A DNA stretch of 64,000 bases from Flavobacterium enshiense DK69 (GCF_000498495.1 NZ_AVCS01000015.1:248001-312000), one strand, 5' to 3'; positions 28,711-37,978 are shown, numbered from the stretch's first letter. Program-made: numbers and translations. The notes: generated by a model not told the origin, from the letters alone.

Positions 28711-30342
28711 ATGGTAGTCAAAAAGTTATTAATCATGGGTAGAATTACTTTATGTTTGCTTGTCAACCTTTTTTTTAATCCTTTTTGGTTGTTTAGCCAA
28801 AATGAATTTCTTGACCCAACTTTCGGTACAAATGGAATCATTTGGCAGGGGGGAAACTATACAGGTTCGATTGATTTAGGTGTGGAGTCTGGCTTTACAT
28901 CAATTGTTTTGCAGCCAGATGGTATGTTTATTACGGCTACAAATTTTCATCATCACGGTGCAGATAACAGATATGCATTAATCCGGTACAATAAAGATGG
29001 AATTTTAGATCCGACATTTGGAGAATACGGTTTTGTTATCAGTGCTGTGAATACTAGTGTTGGTGCTATCGAACTGCAATCGGGCGGAAAGATTATTGGT
29101 TTAGCCACGGAAGGAATTTATCCCCCTATAACTCCTTATTTATTCCGTTACAATGCCGATGGTTCGCCTGATAACTCTTTCGGAACTAATGGAATCGTAA
29201 CAGATACGTTAAACCCTCTGCGGTTATTAACAATTCAGTCAGACGATAAAATTTTGGTTGGTAAAACCATTGGATATGACTGGGTTTACCCGAGTTTTAC
29301 AGTCGAAAGATGCAAACCGGACGGAACGCCGGATACTGATTTCGGAAATAATGGAGCAATTGATTTTTCACTGCCTCAGGCGAATGTGTCGTTGTTGGGT
29401 ATTGTAAGCCAGGCGGATAGAAAAATCTTGCTAAATGTTCTTGTTAAAGCTGCCAGTCCGGATGACTATCGAACTGACATTCTTTTTGTGAGATTAAATG
29501 AGGATGGCAGTTTCGATGCAACTTTCGGTGAAGAAGGGTTGAGGGGTTTTAATTTTGACGATGCTGATTATGCTTCAAAAGTTTTGGTTAACTCCGATGG
29601 AAAAATGGTGTTTTTAACTTTGAGTTATGGGTTACCGTCAGACAGTAGTGAACGTGTAATAAGACTAATACGTCTTAATGCGGATGGAGATTTAGATAGT
29701 ACTTTCGGTACAGACGGAATTAGAATAATGGAATATCCCCCTTTATTTTCGTCGTTTGAAGAACTTGAAAACGGAAAACTAATGACTATCGGAACTTATC
29801 AGACAATTGAAAATCCGACTCCGGAAAATACTCAGGAACCGGATGGCATAGTAATCTCACGCTATAATTGGAATGGAGATTTGGATACGACTTTTGGTCA
29901 AAATGGTCACATAACCACCACGTTGATCAATAGCAGGGCCTTACGCGGCCAATTAGTTATTCAGCGTGATGATAAAATTCTTGTCGGGGCTACTTTTTGC
30001 GAAGCCTGGATGTCCTGTCATCCGTATACTGTGGTTTTAAGATATGATTCGGGAGAAAGACTTGCAGCTACAGAATTTGATAAAAAGAATGCTTTTCTGG
30101 TTTACCCAAACCCTTTCAAAGAGTCAGTAACAATAGATTTTACTCTTGATCAGCCTGAAGTACTTTCGATGGATTTGTACAGCAATGATGGAAGAAAAGT
30201 AGCCAATTTAATGGAGAACAGGGATTTTCAGGCTGGATTCAATTCGCAGCAACTGGATTTTCCGAGAACTCTGGCGGATGGCGTTTATTTTTTGAAGGTT
30301 TTCAACGGAAATGACGCTGTTACGATTAAAATTGTGAAGTAG
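28711..30342 (+). CDS. Delta-60 repeat secreted protein with T9SS domain (1)
   Basis: Up to 543 residues. It has a signal peptide ending near 'WLFSQ', then delta-60 repeats of about 55 residues ('FLDPTFGTNGIIW', 'RYNKDGILDPTFGEYGFV', 'LFRYNADGSPDNSFGTNGIV'), and a T9SS type A sorting domain starting 'FLVYPNPFKESVTIDF' and ending 'VTIKIVK'. The true start may be ATG 28735 ('MGRITLCLL'), because TAACTTTA of the presumed promoter (28703-28710) touches the first ATG. Its promoter region, including the terminator upstream, is a near copy of that of the next gene, so this is a block duplication. Expected at the cell surface; function unknown. Confidence 0.8.
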   Translation: MVVKKLLIMGRITLCLLVNLFFNPFWLFSQNEFLDPTFGTNGIIWQGGNYTGSIDLGVESGFTSIVLQPDGMFITATNFHHHGADNRYALIRYNKDGILDPTFGEYGFVISAVNTSVGAIELQSGGKIIGLATEGIYPPITPYLFRYNADGSPDNSFGTNGIVTDTLNPLRLLTIQSDDKILVGKTIGYDWVYPSFTVERCKPDGTPDTDFGNNGAIDFSLPQANVSLLGIVSQADRKILLNVLVKAASPDDYRTDILFVRLNEDGSFDATFGEEGLRGFNFDDADYASKVLVNSDGKMVFLTLSYGLPSDSSERVIRLIRLNADGDLDSTFGTDGIRIMEYPPLFSSFEELENGKLMTIGTYQTIENPTPENTQEPDGIVISRYNWNGDLDTTFGQNGHITTTLINSRALRGQLVIQRDDKILVGATFCEAWMSCHPYTVVLRYDSGERLAATEFDKKNAFLVYPNPFKESVTIDFTLDQPEVLSMDLYSNDGRKVANLMENRDFQAGFNSQQLDFPRTLADGVYFLKVFNGNDAVTIKIVK

Positions 30343-30446
30343 GACGAAAGTAATGTTTATTTAAGGTACTTTTTAGGATTCTGCAGAATTTGACATCTCA
30401 AATATTAGTTACTATCCAAATCCCATGATGACATTAATAGCTTTGT

Positions 30447-30476
30447 AAAAGACCTCATTATTGAGGTCTTTTTTTT
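30447..30476 (+). terminator. Terminator of delta-60 protein 1
   Basis: AAAAGACCTCA pairs with TGAGGTCTTTT, then a T run; duplicate of the terminator at 28639. Confidence 0.8.
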
Positions 30477-30519
30477 AACACCAAAACGAATTTAGGGAGG
30501 GTTTTATTTTTGTAACTTT

Positions 30520-32115
30520 ATGGCAATCAAAAAGTTAGGAATCATGAGTGAAATTACTTTCCTTTTTTTCGGGGTTCTGATTTTAGCTTTTTCGGTTTCC
30601 TATTCCCAAGATGGCGTACTTGATACAACATTTGATGAAGACGGAAAACTGTACCTTCACTTTAATGGCTATTCCGAATCGAAAATGGGTACAGTACTTG
30701 TCCAGCCGGACGATAAAATCGTGGCAGCAGGAGTGCTTCATAACCATGGTATCGATCAGCAGATTTTCATAGTGCGCTATAAAGGCGATGGTACACCGGA
30801 CGGCAGTTTTGGTGCGAACGGTAAGGTTGAAACTAACTTTACGGGTACACCTTTCCTAAGAACTATGATTTTACAGCCGGATAATAAGATAATTGTTGCG
30901 GGTTATATTTCTTTTAATACACCAAATTATGATACTCAATCCTTTTTAGCAAGGTATAATGCCGACGGAACGCCTGATGCTGATTTTGGGGAAGACGGCT
31001 TGGTGCTTAATGATGATTTCAGGACTAGCACTGCTTGTTTGCAAGCTGACGGAAAAATAGTTGTAGCGCGTTATCAATTGACTAATGCTTTTAATAACAG
31101 TGGATTAATACGGTACAAGACCGATGGGAAAGTCGACACGGGCTTTGGCTCAAATGGAGTTGTTAGTACCGAGCCAGTTGTATCCGGCTTACTGGTAACT
31201 GGTGTTAAGTCAGATTCAAATGGGAGGTTAACAATCATTGGCCAATTTGGAACCGATGATGCAAAAGATGTAGCTATTGCAAGATTTGGAAGCAATGGGG
31301 TGTTGGATACTAGTTTTGGAAATTATGGTTTTCGGCTGTTTGACGAGGATATTACCGATGATTGTTCTTTATTGAAGATTCTCAGTAATGGCAGGATTTT
31401 ATTTTACGTAACATCTTACCATTATGAGAATTCTTTGCCTATTGTGCATAGAAAATTGATAATGCTTCTTTCCAATGGTGAATATGATGCAGATTTTGGC
31501 GTTAACGGGCGATTAGATCAGGAAGAGACCATTGATGCCCTGGAATTGCAGTCCGACGGGAAGATTCTTGCTGGTGTGCAATACGATTCGGGAATTTCTC
31601 ATAATCCTGTTTACGTAGGGATTACTCGATATTATACCGATGGGAGCTTGGACACTGCTTTTGGGGTTAACGGGACTGCTGCCACTTCAGCAGGGGACGG
31701 CACGGTAGCGTATACTAATAGTATTGCATTGCAATCTGATGGAAAAATCATTGCAGGAGCCACATTTACGTCAGCAGGTGGTGCATCTTATCCAGCTACC
31801 TTATTGTTAAGATATAATTCACGGCTTTTGGGGCAATCTGAATTTGGCTTGGCTAAAAAAGAGTTTGTTGTTTATCCTAATCCGGTGAAGGAAAAAGTAA
31901 ATATAGATTTCGAACTCGGACAATCCGAAGTGTTGTCAATCGATTTGTACAGTAATGATGGTAGAAAAGTGGCCAATATAATGAAGGATAAGGATTTTCA
32001 GGCTGGATTCAATTCTCAGCAACTGGATTTTCCGGAAACGGTGGCTGCCGGGATTTATTTCTTAAAGGTTTCCGGTGAGAACGAAACTAAAAATTTCAGG
32101 ATTGTAAAAAAATAA
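30520..32115 (+). CDS. Delta-60 repeat secreted protein with T9SS domain (2)
   Basis: 531 residues and a paralog of the preceding gene. It has a signal peptide ending 'VSYSQ', delta-60 repeats ('VLDTTFDEDGKLYLHF', 'RYNADGTPDADFGEDGLV', 'RFGSNGVLDTSFGNYGFR'), and a T9SS domain beginning 'FVVYPNPVKEKVNIDF' and ending 'NFRIVKK'. The in-frame ATG at 30544 ('MSEITFLFF') is an alternative start for the same reason as in copy 1. The C-terminal domains of copies 1 and 2 are more alike than their repeat domains, which suggests duplication followed by repeat divergence. Confidence 0.82.
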   Translation: MAIKKLGIMSEITFLFFGVLILAFSVSYSQDGVLDTTFDEDGKLYLHFNGYSESKMGTVLVQPDDKIVAAGVLHNHGIDQQIFIVRYKGDGTPDGSFGANGKVETNFTGTPFLRTMILQPDNKIIVAGYISFNTPNYDTQSFLARYNADGTPDADFGEDGLVLNDDFRTSTACLQADGKIVVARYQLTNAFNNSGLIRYKTDGKVDTGFGSNGVVSTEPVVSGLLVTGVKSDSNGRLTIIGQFGTDDAKDVAIARFGSNGVLDTSFGNYGFRLFDEDITDDCSLLKILSNGRILFYVTSYHYENSLPIVHRKLIMLLSNGEYDADFGVNGRLDQEETIDALELQSDGKILAGVQYDSGISHNPVYVGITRYYTDGSLDTAFGVNGTAATSAGDGTVAYTNSIALQSDGKIIAGATFTSAGGASYPATLLLRYNSRLLGQSEFGLAKKEFVVYPNPVKEKVNIDFELGQSEVLSIDLYSNDGRKVANIMKDKDFQAGFNSQQLDFPETVAAGIYFLKVSGENETKNFRIVKK

Positions 32116-32121
32116 GCATAG

Positions 32122-32377
32122 AGAAATGAAGCTATAAATTACCTTTCATCTTATATTGAAAATGGATTTAATACTCCTTATAACGGATTCGATAACGAAC
32201 CATTCTTAGGGATTTTGCCCTCAATAGAGTTGTTTATGATAAAGGATTCAACTCATATCTTTCAAACAAGCCCCCAATCACGGTGATGTAACTGTACATC
32301 GTAACGATAGTGATCCCCCAAATTCAGAGTGTTTTCTTTTGAAACTAAGCGGTGTAATTGAGACTGTTTTTGATTAG
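32122..32377 (+). pseudogene. Frameshifted gene remnant without start
   Basis: Two overlapping frames give protein-like sequence. 32122-32286 encodes a peptide with 'INYLSSYIENGFNTPYNGFD' and 'LGILPSIELFMIKDSTHIF'. The +1 frame 32279-32377 continues with 'HGDVTVHRNDSDPPNSECF' and 'LLKLSGVIETVFD' up to TAG. No ATG precedes the first part, and a stop closes it on the left. It looks like a decayed gene with a single frameshift near 32280. No family was recognised. The rest of the 507-bp gap (32378-32622) holds nothing I can name. Confidence 0.35.
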
Positions 32378-32622
32378 TTATTAATGGTTTTCAAGTGAGT
32401 GTTTTGGTTCAGATGTAAATAGGATGAGTATTGAAAATTGCGATAATTCGGATACTTTATTACAAGAGATAGGTTAATTAATGCCTGATGCTTTTTGAAC
32501 ATAAATCCTTTTTTGAACCTGTGAACGGAAATAATATTTGAAGTAGTTTATTAATTATTACCTACAGATGCAGGTTATCACAGCATAACATAAATCGATC
32601 GGTAAATTAAATTGTAAGAAAG

Positions 32623-33903
32623 ATGAAATATTGTTTTTTTTTACTGCTGTTTCTGGTAACAGAAATAATGGTCGCGCAGGGTGGGACTCTTGATGCTACT
32701 TTTAATGGTAACGGAAGGGTTTTGGCTACGTTTAATGTATTTGATTCTGCAGTACATTCCATGCTTCTACAGCCGGATGGAAAGATAATTGCAGGAGGAA
32801 CCGTATCAAATCATGGTCTTTTTTCCCAATTCGGATTAGCCAGATTCTTTAGCGACGGCACTCCCGATCCAACATTTGGAACCGGGGGGTTAGTGATCGG
32901 AAATTTTTCAACCGCTCAGATTTCATTGAGCTCCGCATTATTACAGTCAAGCGGGAAGATAGTAACCGGTGGGATTGTATATAATGATTATCTGGATTCA
33001 CAATTTGTCTTAACTCGTTTTAACAACGACGGTAGTTTTGATAACTCTTTTGGAACAGCTGGGCTTGTTTTGCGAAATTTTCTGAATATAAAATCGATAA
33101 TTGCACAGCCGGACGAGAAAATTCTGGTAGCCGGCTTTTCGATTGCCACACCGGACAGGGATTTTGTATTGCTTCGATTCAATCCCAACGGAAGCGTTGA
33201 CAACAGTTTTGGGACTAACGGCGTGGTGACCACATCAATAGGGGCAAAAGATTTTGCGCATGACATTACATTACAAGCTGATGGAAAAATAGTGTTGGCC
33301 GGAGCGGTTAAAAATAGTGATGGAGAATATCACAGTGATTTTGCTATTGTCCGATATTTTGGCGACGGAAATCTGGATACTTCTTTTGGAACCAACGGAA
33401 TCAAGATAATAAATATTGATGAAATGGATGAAGCACAATCTGTAAAAGTGCAGTCTGACGGTAAAATAGTATTCAGCGGATGGTCTTCTTCCATTTCGGG
33501 ACAAACGACTTCCTTTCAGGTAATTCGGCTTTTTCCAAATGGCGATATCGATACTGCTTTCGGTGAATCAGGGGTGTTCAGTTCGCCAATTATATTTAAT
33601 TCACATGAACAACTTATTCAGATTCAGAGCGATGCTAAAATACTGGTTGTGGGTGCAGTAGCAACAACTAGCGCTTATGATGTTGCAATAATTCGTTTGC
33701 TGCCCAATGGCAGCCCGGACACCACATTTGGGACTAACGGTGTTGTAGTCACTACTGATGGCCCGGAAACCAGCAGTCAGGCTAATTGTGTTCTGATACA
33801 GCCGGACGGGAAGATTTTAATTGGAGGTGAGTCCGGGGAAGGGCTCATGTCATACCACCCTCATTTTGTGATACAGCGATATGACTCAGGATCAGGAAGA
33901 TAG
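32623..33903 (+). CDS. Delta-60 repeat exported protein lacking a sorting domain (3)
   Basis: 426 residues with a signal peptide ('FFLLLFLVTEIMVAQ') and about seven delta-60 repeats ('TLDATFNGNGRVLATF', 'RFFSDGTPDPTFGTGGLV', 'RLLPNGSPDTTFGTNGVV'). It ends 'IQRYDSGSGR', exactly at the point where paralogs 1 and 2 continue ('RYDSGERL...') into the T9SS C-terminal domain. No remnant of the sorting domain was found before the next gene. The product would stop in the periplasm, or the gene may be degenerating. Codon use and repeat quality look intact. Confidence 0.78.
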   Translation: MKYCFFLLLFLVTEIMVAQGGTLDATFNGNGRVLATFNVFDSAVHSMLLQPDGKIIAGGTVSNHGLFSQFGLARFFSDGTPDPTFGTGGLVIGNFSTAQISLSSALLQSSGKIVTGGIVYNDYLDSQFVLTRFNNDGSFDNSFGTAGLVLRNFLNIKSIIAQPDEKILVAGFSIATPDRDFVLLRFNPNGSVDNSFGTNGVVTTSIGAKDFAHDITLQADGKIVLAGAVKNSDGEYHSDFAIVRYFGDGNLDTSFGTNGIKIINIDEMDEAQSVKVQSDGKIVFSGWSSSISGQTTSFQVIRLFPNGDIDTAFGESGVFSSPIIFNSHEQLIQIQSDAKILVVGAVATTSAYDVAIIRLLPNGSPDTTFGTNGVVVTTDGPETSSQANCVLIQPDGKILIGGESGEGLMSYHPHFVIQRYDSGSGR

Positions 33904-33975
33904 TAGCAAAAAAATCATGAAGTTTTTCAGAATGTAATGATGATATGCTAAAAAGTAGAATTAAACGATTTAGAA

Positions 33976-35619
33976 ATGAGAAATACAACCATATTTAAGA
34001 GATATTTCAAAGGAGTTGTTCTGGCCTTGCTACATTTGCCCTTTGTGGGAATTGCTCAAACAACAGCTACGGTAAATTATACTTCGTCTTTGGCGGTTAT
34101 TGCTAATCCGGAAAGAGGGTTTTATAAACATACTGAGGTGCATTCTCCTAGTTATACAGGTTTAAGTGAATCAACATTAAATGGTTACAGAGCTAATAAC
34201 ATCACTTTGATATTGCGGGTTTTTTACCTGGAAAATTTTGTAAATGGGCCCATATCGGATTCTTATTTAAGTAATATGCAGGCCGATTTTAATAAAATCA
34301 GAAATGCAGGGTTGAAATGCATTATCCGTTTTGCTTATTCCGACGAAAAGGTAGGGGTTTTAGATGCTCCCAAAGCCATTGTTTTGCAGCATATTTCCCA
34401 ATTGAAAAACGTATTAACTTCAAATGAGGATGTTATTTGTGCGATGCAAGCTGGTTTTATAGGTTCGTGGGGCGAATGGTATTATACAGATCACTTTGGA
34501 ATGCCGCCTTCTTCTGCAGATTATGCCAATCGAAGAGAGGTAGTTGATGCAATATTGGCTTCGTTGCCTAGTACAAAAATGGTTCAGATCAGGACTCCTA
34601 AGTTAAAACAGAGAGTTTATAATACCTCTACTCCTTTGTCTCAGGATCAGGCTTATAATGGGACGACTTTGGCAAGAGTTGGCCATCATAATGATTGTTT
34701 TTTAGCTAGTGCCTCAGATTATGGGACGTATGAAAATACATCTACCGAATATCCTTATCTGGAACAGGAAACCAAATATTTGGCAATGGGAGGAGAAACC
34801 TGTGCTGTATACGAACCAAGAACGAAATGTCCCACAGCATTGGCTGAAATGGAGAAATTTCACTGGGCCTATTTGAATATTGATTACAATCGTTCAGTAC
34901 TCAGTGGTTTTCAGTCTGGAGGATGTTTTCCCGATGTAGAAAAAAGGTTGGGATACCGTTATGAATTGGTTAGTGGTACTTATCCGCAAACGGCCCGCGC
35001 CAACGCTCCAATGACTATTGCTTTTAGAGTGAAAAATTCAGGTTTTTCCTCATTATATAATTCGAGAACGGTGTTTTTGGTTTTAAGGAATACTTCCAAT
35101 AGTCAGGAGTATCGTATTCCGTTGAATACCGACCCTAGATTTTGGTCGAGTAAAACGGAACAGGTCATTAATGAAGCGGTAGTGCTACCATCCAATATGG
35201 TCGCCGGGAATTATAAAATGTACCTGTATCTTCCTGATAAAAAAGGGAGTTTAGCACTGCGTCCCGAATATTCAGTACGTCTTTCCAACGAGTCTATTTG
35301 GGAGAATACTACCGGATACAATAATTTGTTACACACCGTTGGGGTTCAGTCTTCCTTGGGGACTTACGGAAACGTGGCCTCAAACATCAAACTGTATCCT
35401 GTACCTGCCAATGATAAACTAATTGTAGAATTGGAAGGAATTAACCAGTATGAGGTTTCAATGTATAATTCCCTAGGGCAAAAAATGAATATCCGTTATT
35501 CTTCCGTAACCAATAATATGCTGGTCATGGATACTCAAGATTTTAATACCGGGGTTTATTTTATTCAATTTCAAAATGAAGGGAAAAGAGAGGTTCGGTG
35601 TATCACCGTGAACAGATAG
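33976..35619 (+). CDS. DUF4874/DUF4832 secreted protein with T9SS domain
   Basis: 547 residues. A signal peptide ends at 'VGIAQ'. The N-terminal half matches the DUF4874 pattern ('ANPERGFYKHTEV', 'ITLILRVFYLENF', 'LKCIIRFAYSDE', 'GSWGEWYYTDHFG'), which resembles a glycoside-hydrolase-like TIM barrel. The next part (about 290-450) matches DUF4832 ('YLNIDYNRSVLSGFQSGGCF' and beta-sandwich strands). The C-terminus is a T9SS type A sorting domain ('IKLYPVPANDKLIVELEG'). These DUF pairs occur in secreted proteins presumed to act on carbohydrates, but no substrate is known. The gene follows the delta-60 cluster after 72 bases. Confidence 0.8.
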   Translation: MRNTTIFKRYFKGVVLALLHLPFVGIAQTTATVNYTSSLAVIANPERGFYKHTEVHSPSYTGLSESTLNGYRANNITLILRVFYLENFVNGPISDSYLSNMQADFNKIRNAGLKCIIRFAYSDEKVGVLDAPKAIVLQHISQLKNVLTSNEDVICAMQAGFIGSWGEWYYTDHFGMPPSSADYANRREVVDAILASLPSTKMVQIRTPKLKQRVYNTSTPLSQDQAYNGTTLARVGHHNDCFLASASDYGTYENTSTEYPYLEQETKYLAMGGETCAVYEPRTKCPTALAEMEKFHWAYLNIDYNRSVLSGFQSGGCFPDVEKRLGYRYELVSGTYPQTARANAPMTIAFRVKNSGFSSLYNSRTVFLVLRNTSNSQEYRIPLNTDPRFWSSKTEQVINEAVVLPSNMVAGNYKMYLYLPDKKGSLALRPEYSVRLSNESIWENTTGYNNLLHTVGVQSSLGTYGNVASNIKLYPVPANDKLIVELEGINQYEVSMYNSLGQKMNIRYSSVTNNMLVMDTQDFNTGVYFIQFQNEGKREVRCITVNR

Positions 35620-35635
35620 CAAATTAAAGGAAATG

Positions 35636-35670
35636 AGAGGCGGTTTTACAAATACCGCCTTTCTTTTTTT
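35636..35670 (+). terminator. Terminator of the DUF4832 protein gene
   Basis: AGGCGGT pairs with ACCGCCT, followed by TTCTTTTTTT. Confidence 0.8.
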
Positions 35671-35705
35671 ACAGAAATAAATTAGTAATATTTGGGTTTA
35701 AAAAT

Positions 35706-35713
35706 TACATTTG
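35706..35713 (+). promoter_or_regulatory. -7 element of the exonuclease gene
   Basis: TACATTTG is an exact TAnnTTTG match. It lies between the first in-frame ATG (35692) and ATG 35734, so it favours the latter start. Confidence 0.45.
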
Positions 35714-35733
35714 TACCGATTCAAAATGTAAAA

Positions 35734-36507
35734 ATGGAACTCAAATTAAACAGACCGATTTGTTTTTTCGATTTGGAAACCACTGGTATTGATGTGGGTA
35801 AGGATCGAATAGTTGAAATTGCAATCGTAAAAATATATCCCAACGGAAATAAAGAAAGTAAGACTTGGTTGGTAAACCCTACAATTCCTATTCCGGCGCA
35901 TGCCACGGCAGTTCACGGGATTACCAACGAAAAGGTAGCCAATGAACCTACTTTTAAGGAGTTGGCTTCTCAGATCCACAATATGATTAAGGATTCGGAT
36001 TTGGCCGGTTTCAATTCGGATCGTTTTGATATTCCGCTTTTGGCAGAAGAATTACTTCGTGCTGAGGTTGATTTTGATATGAAAAACCGTGTTTCGGTGG
36101 ATGTGCAGACCATTTTCCATAAGATGGAAGAGCGTACCTTAAGTGCTGCCTATAAATTTTACTGTGGTGAGAGCCTAAACAATGCCCATAGCGCGGAAGC
36201 TGATACTATGGCTACTTACGAAATTCTTAAAGCCCAATTAGAGCGATATCCGGAACTGGAAAACGATATGAAAACCTTGTCGGAATTTACGACCAGAAAA
36301 AAATCTGTTGATTTTGCCGGCTTTATCGCTTTGAATAATGAAGGAAAGGAAATTTTTACTTTCGGAAAGCACAAAGGTGCTTTGGTAGATGAAGTATTGG
36401 AAAAAGAACCCGGTTATTTTGGATGGATTCAAAACGCTGATTTCCCATTATATACCAAAAAGGTGTTAACCGCAATCAAGCTTCGAAAACTTAATACAAA
36501 ACTGTAG
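35734..36507 (+). CDS. DnaQ-like 3'-5' exonuclease with DUF3820-type C-terminus
   Basis: 257 residues from ATG 35734. It is a DEDDh exonuclease of the DNA polymerase III epsilon / RNase T superfamily. Exo I is 'CFFDLETTGID', Exo II is 'DLAGFNSDRFDIPLL' and Exo III is 'NAHSAEADTMATYEIL'; 'ATAVHGITNEKV' is also typical. The C-terminus ('IFTFGKHKGALVDEVLEKEP' to 'YFGWIQNADFP') matches the DUF3820 module often fused to such exonucleases. It probably acts in DNA repair or nucleic-acid trimming. It ends 46 bases before the FAH-family gene, with an octamer repeat array between. Confidence 0.88.
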   Translation: MELKLNRPICFFDLETTGIDVGKDRIVEIAIVKIYPNGNKESKTWLVNPTIPIPAHATAVHGITNEKVANEPTFKELASQIHNMIKDSDLAGFNSDRFDIPLLAEELLRAEVDFDMKNRVSVDVQTIFHKMEERTLSAAYKFYCGESLNNAHSAEADTMATYEILKAQLERYPELENDMKTLSEFTTRKKSVDFAGFIALNNEGKEIFTFGKHKGALVDEVLEKEPGYFGWIQNADFPLYTKKVLTAIKLRKLNTKL

Positions 36508-36511
36508 AAAA

Positions 36512-36543
36512 CTTAGTAACTCAGCGACCGAGTAACTTAGCCA
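36512..36543. repeat. Octamer tandem array (CTyAGyrA)
   Basis: Four exact 8-nt steps: CTTAGTAA, CTCAGCGA; CCGAGTAA, CTTAGCCA. It begins 5 bases after the exonuclease stop and ends 10 bases before the next start. Confidence 0.55.
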
Positions 36544-36553
36544 CTAAAAAAAA

Positions 36554-37165
36554 ATGAAAATAATCTGCATAGGGAGGAATTACGCCGACCACATTTCCGA
36601 ATTGCAAAACGAACGCCCGAGCGAACCGGTAATCTTCATGAAACCGGATACTGCTGTTTTGCCGAAACAAACACCATTTGTGATTCCTGAGTTTAGTAAT
36701 GATGTGCATCACGAAGTTGAGATTTTGGTAAAAATCAATAAGGTGGGGAAGTATATCGATCCGAAATTTGCTCATAAATACTATGATCAAATCGGATTGG
36801 GTATCGATTTTACCGCTCGTGATTTACAGGCTGAGTTAAAAAGCAAAGGACTTCCGTGGGAAAAAGCGAAGGCATTCGACCATTCAGCGATAATAAGTGA
36901 CTTTTTATCGAAAAAAAATTTCAGTTCACTCGAAAATATTAACTTTGAATTAACAAATAACGGTAAGGTCGTTCAGAGTGGAAATACCAGTCAGATGTTG
37001 TGGAAAATAGACGAATTGATTGCCTACGCCTCACAATATTTTACCTTGAAAACTGGAGATGTTATTTTTACAGGGACACCTGCCGGAGTAGCGAAAGTGC
37101 AGCCGGATGACGTTTTGGAAGGTTTTATAGAAGGAAAACAACTTTTTAAAATTCAGGTAAAGTAA
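36554..37165 (+). CDS. Fumarylacetoacetate hydrolase (FAH) family protein
   Basis: 203 residues in the FAH-superfamily catalytic fold without an extra N-terminal domain. Visible motifs are 'CIGRNYADHISEL', 'PVIFMKPDTAV', metal-binding 'VHHEVEILVKI', 'GLGIDFTARDLQ', 'KGLPWEKAKAFDHSAIIS' and 'FTGTPAGVAKVQPDD'. Family members hydrolyse or decarboxylate 1,3-diketo-type acids (YcgM/FAHD1-like, acylpyruvase or oxaloacetate decarboxylase). The exact reaction is not fixed by sequence. It is cytoplasmic and starts a tight three-gene run (gaps 5 and 11 nt) with an Hpt protein and a small membrane protein. Confidence 0.9.
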   Translation: MKIICIGRNYADHISELQNERPSEPVIFMKPDTAVLPKQTPFVIPEFSNDVHHEVEILVKINKVGKYIDPKFAHKYYDQIGLGIDFTARDLQAELKSKGLPWEKAKAFDHSAIISDFLSKKNFSSLENINFELTNNGKVVQSGNTSQMLWKIDELIAYASQYFTLKTGDVIFTGTPAGVAKVQPDDVLEGFIEGKQLFKIQVK

Positions 37166-37170
37166 AGCAG

Positions 37171-37515
37171 ATGCCATTACATTATAACTTATCAAAAGTC
37201 TACGAAATTTCGGATAATGATACCGAATTCGCTCAACAAATCATAAATCTTTTTGTTGAAGAAGTGCCTGTGGAATTAAAATCCATCAAAGAAGGTATTG
37301 AAGAAAAAGATTATGCAAAAACATATGCCTCTTCCCATAAAATCAAACCTACCCTGGATTTATTGGGAATGGATGCTGCCTATGAAGAAAACCTACAGGT
37401 TATGGAATGGACAAAATCCGAAGGCAAGAAAAAAGAAATAAAAGAAGTTTTTAAAAGCTTAAAAGAACACATTGAAAACGCCCTGAAAGAAGTTAAGAAA
37501 GAGTACAATATTTAA
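37171..37515 (+). CDS. Hpt-domain phosphotransfer protein
   Basis: 114 residues, single-domain histidine phosphotransfer protein. The active histidine is in 'YASSHKIKPTLDLLGM', near H54, within a four-helix bundle. It carries phosphate between a hybrid sensor kinase and response regulators, but neither partner is encoded nearby. The start is 5 bases after the FAH-family stop, so it is probably co-transcribed with the housekeeping gene in front. Confidence 0.85.
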   Translation: MPLHYNLSKVYEISDNDTEFAQQIINLFVEEVPVELKSIKEGIEEKDYAKTYASSHKIKPTLDLLGMDAAYEENLQVMEWTKSEGKKKEIKEVFKSLKEHIENALKEVKKEYNI

Positions 37516-37526
37516 CTTTCAGAGAA

Positions 37527-37877
37527 ATGCCTAAAACCATTAGAGTAAAATTAGGAAAACATTTTAAAGTAGCGGTTCAATACAAAGACGTTGTTTCATT
37601 CGAGAACGAATTGAACAATAAAGGATTGGATTTTTATTTAAATTGTAAGGACGAGTCTTCACAATGTTCTTTAGTGTCTTATTATTTGTTCGAAAAAGAC
37701 AGATCCGCAGTTGATGATTTGCTTCAGGAAAACGAGATTGTCGCCAATTATGAAACACTCCAATTTGCTAATTTGAGCGAACAGAAAAATTTTATGGGGC
37801 TTTATATTAAATTGGTTGGTGTATTTATCGTTTTGCTTGTAATGCTTAAAGTGGTAGACGCTATCGTAAAACCTTAG
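37527..37877 (+). CDS. Small protein with C-terminal membrane anchor
   Basis: 116 residues. A soluble domain ('IRVKLGKHFKVAVQYKDVVS', 'LVSYYLFEKDRSAVDDLLQE') is followed by one transmembrane helix near the C-terminus ('LVGVFIVLLVMLKVVDAIV'). It has a single Cys pair region ('NCKDESSQCS'). No function known; possibly a DUF2007-like signal-transduction or tail-anchored protein, but this is a weak guess. Third gene of the FAH-family-Hpt unit. Confidence 0.7.
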   Translation: MPKTIRVKLGKHFKVAVQYKDVVSFENELNNKGLDFYLNCKDESSQCSLVSYYLFEKDRSAVDDLLQENEIVANYETLQFANLSEQKNFMGLYIKLVGVFIVLLVMLKVVDAIVKP

Positions 37878-37886
37878 TTTTTTCAA

Positions 37887-37968
37887 TGCATTATCATGCG
37901 AAAATCCAAAATTATTGGTGATTCCTAATATAATGTTAATGATTGTTTTTTCCATGCATTATTGTGCG
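37887..37968 (+). promoter_or_regulatory. Paired operator-like sites upstream of cinA
   Basis: TGCATTATCATGCG (37887-37900) and TGCATTATTGTGCG (37955-37968) are 14-mers with two differences and imperfect GCAT-ATGC dyads. The second includes the TTG that may serve as the -33 of the promoter at 37979. Confidence 0.35.
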
Positions 37969-37978
37969 TAAAGCATAG

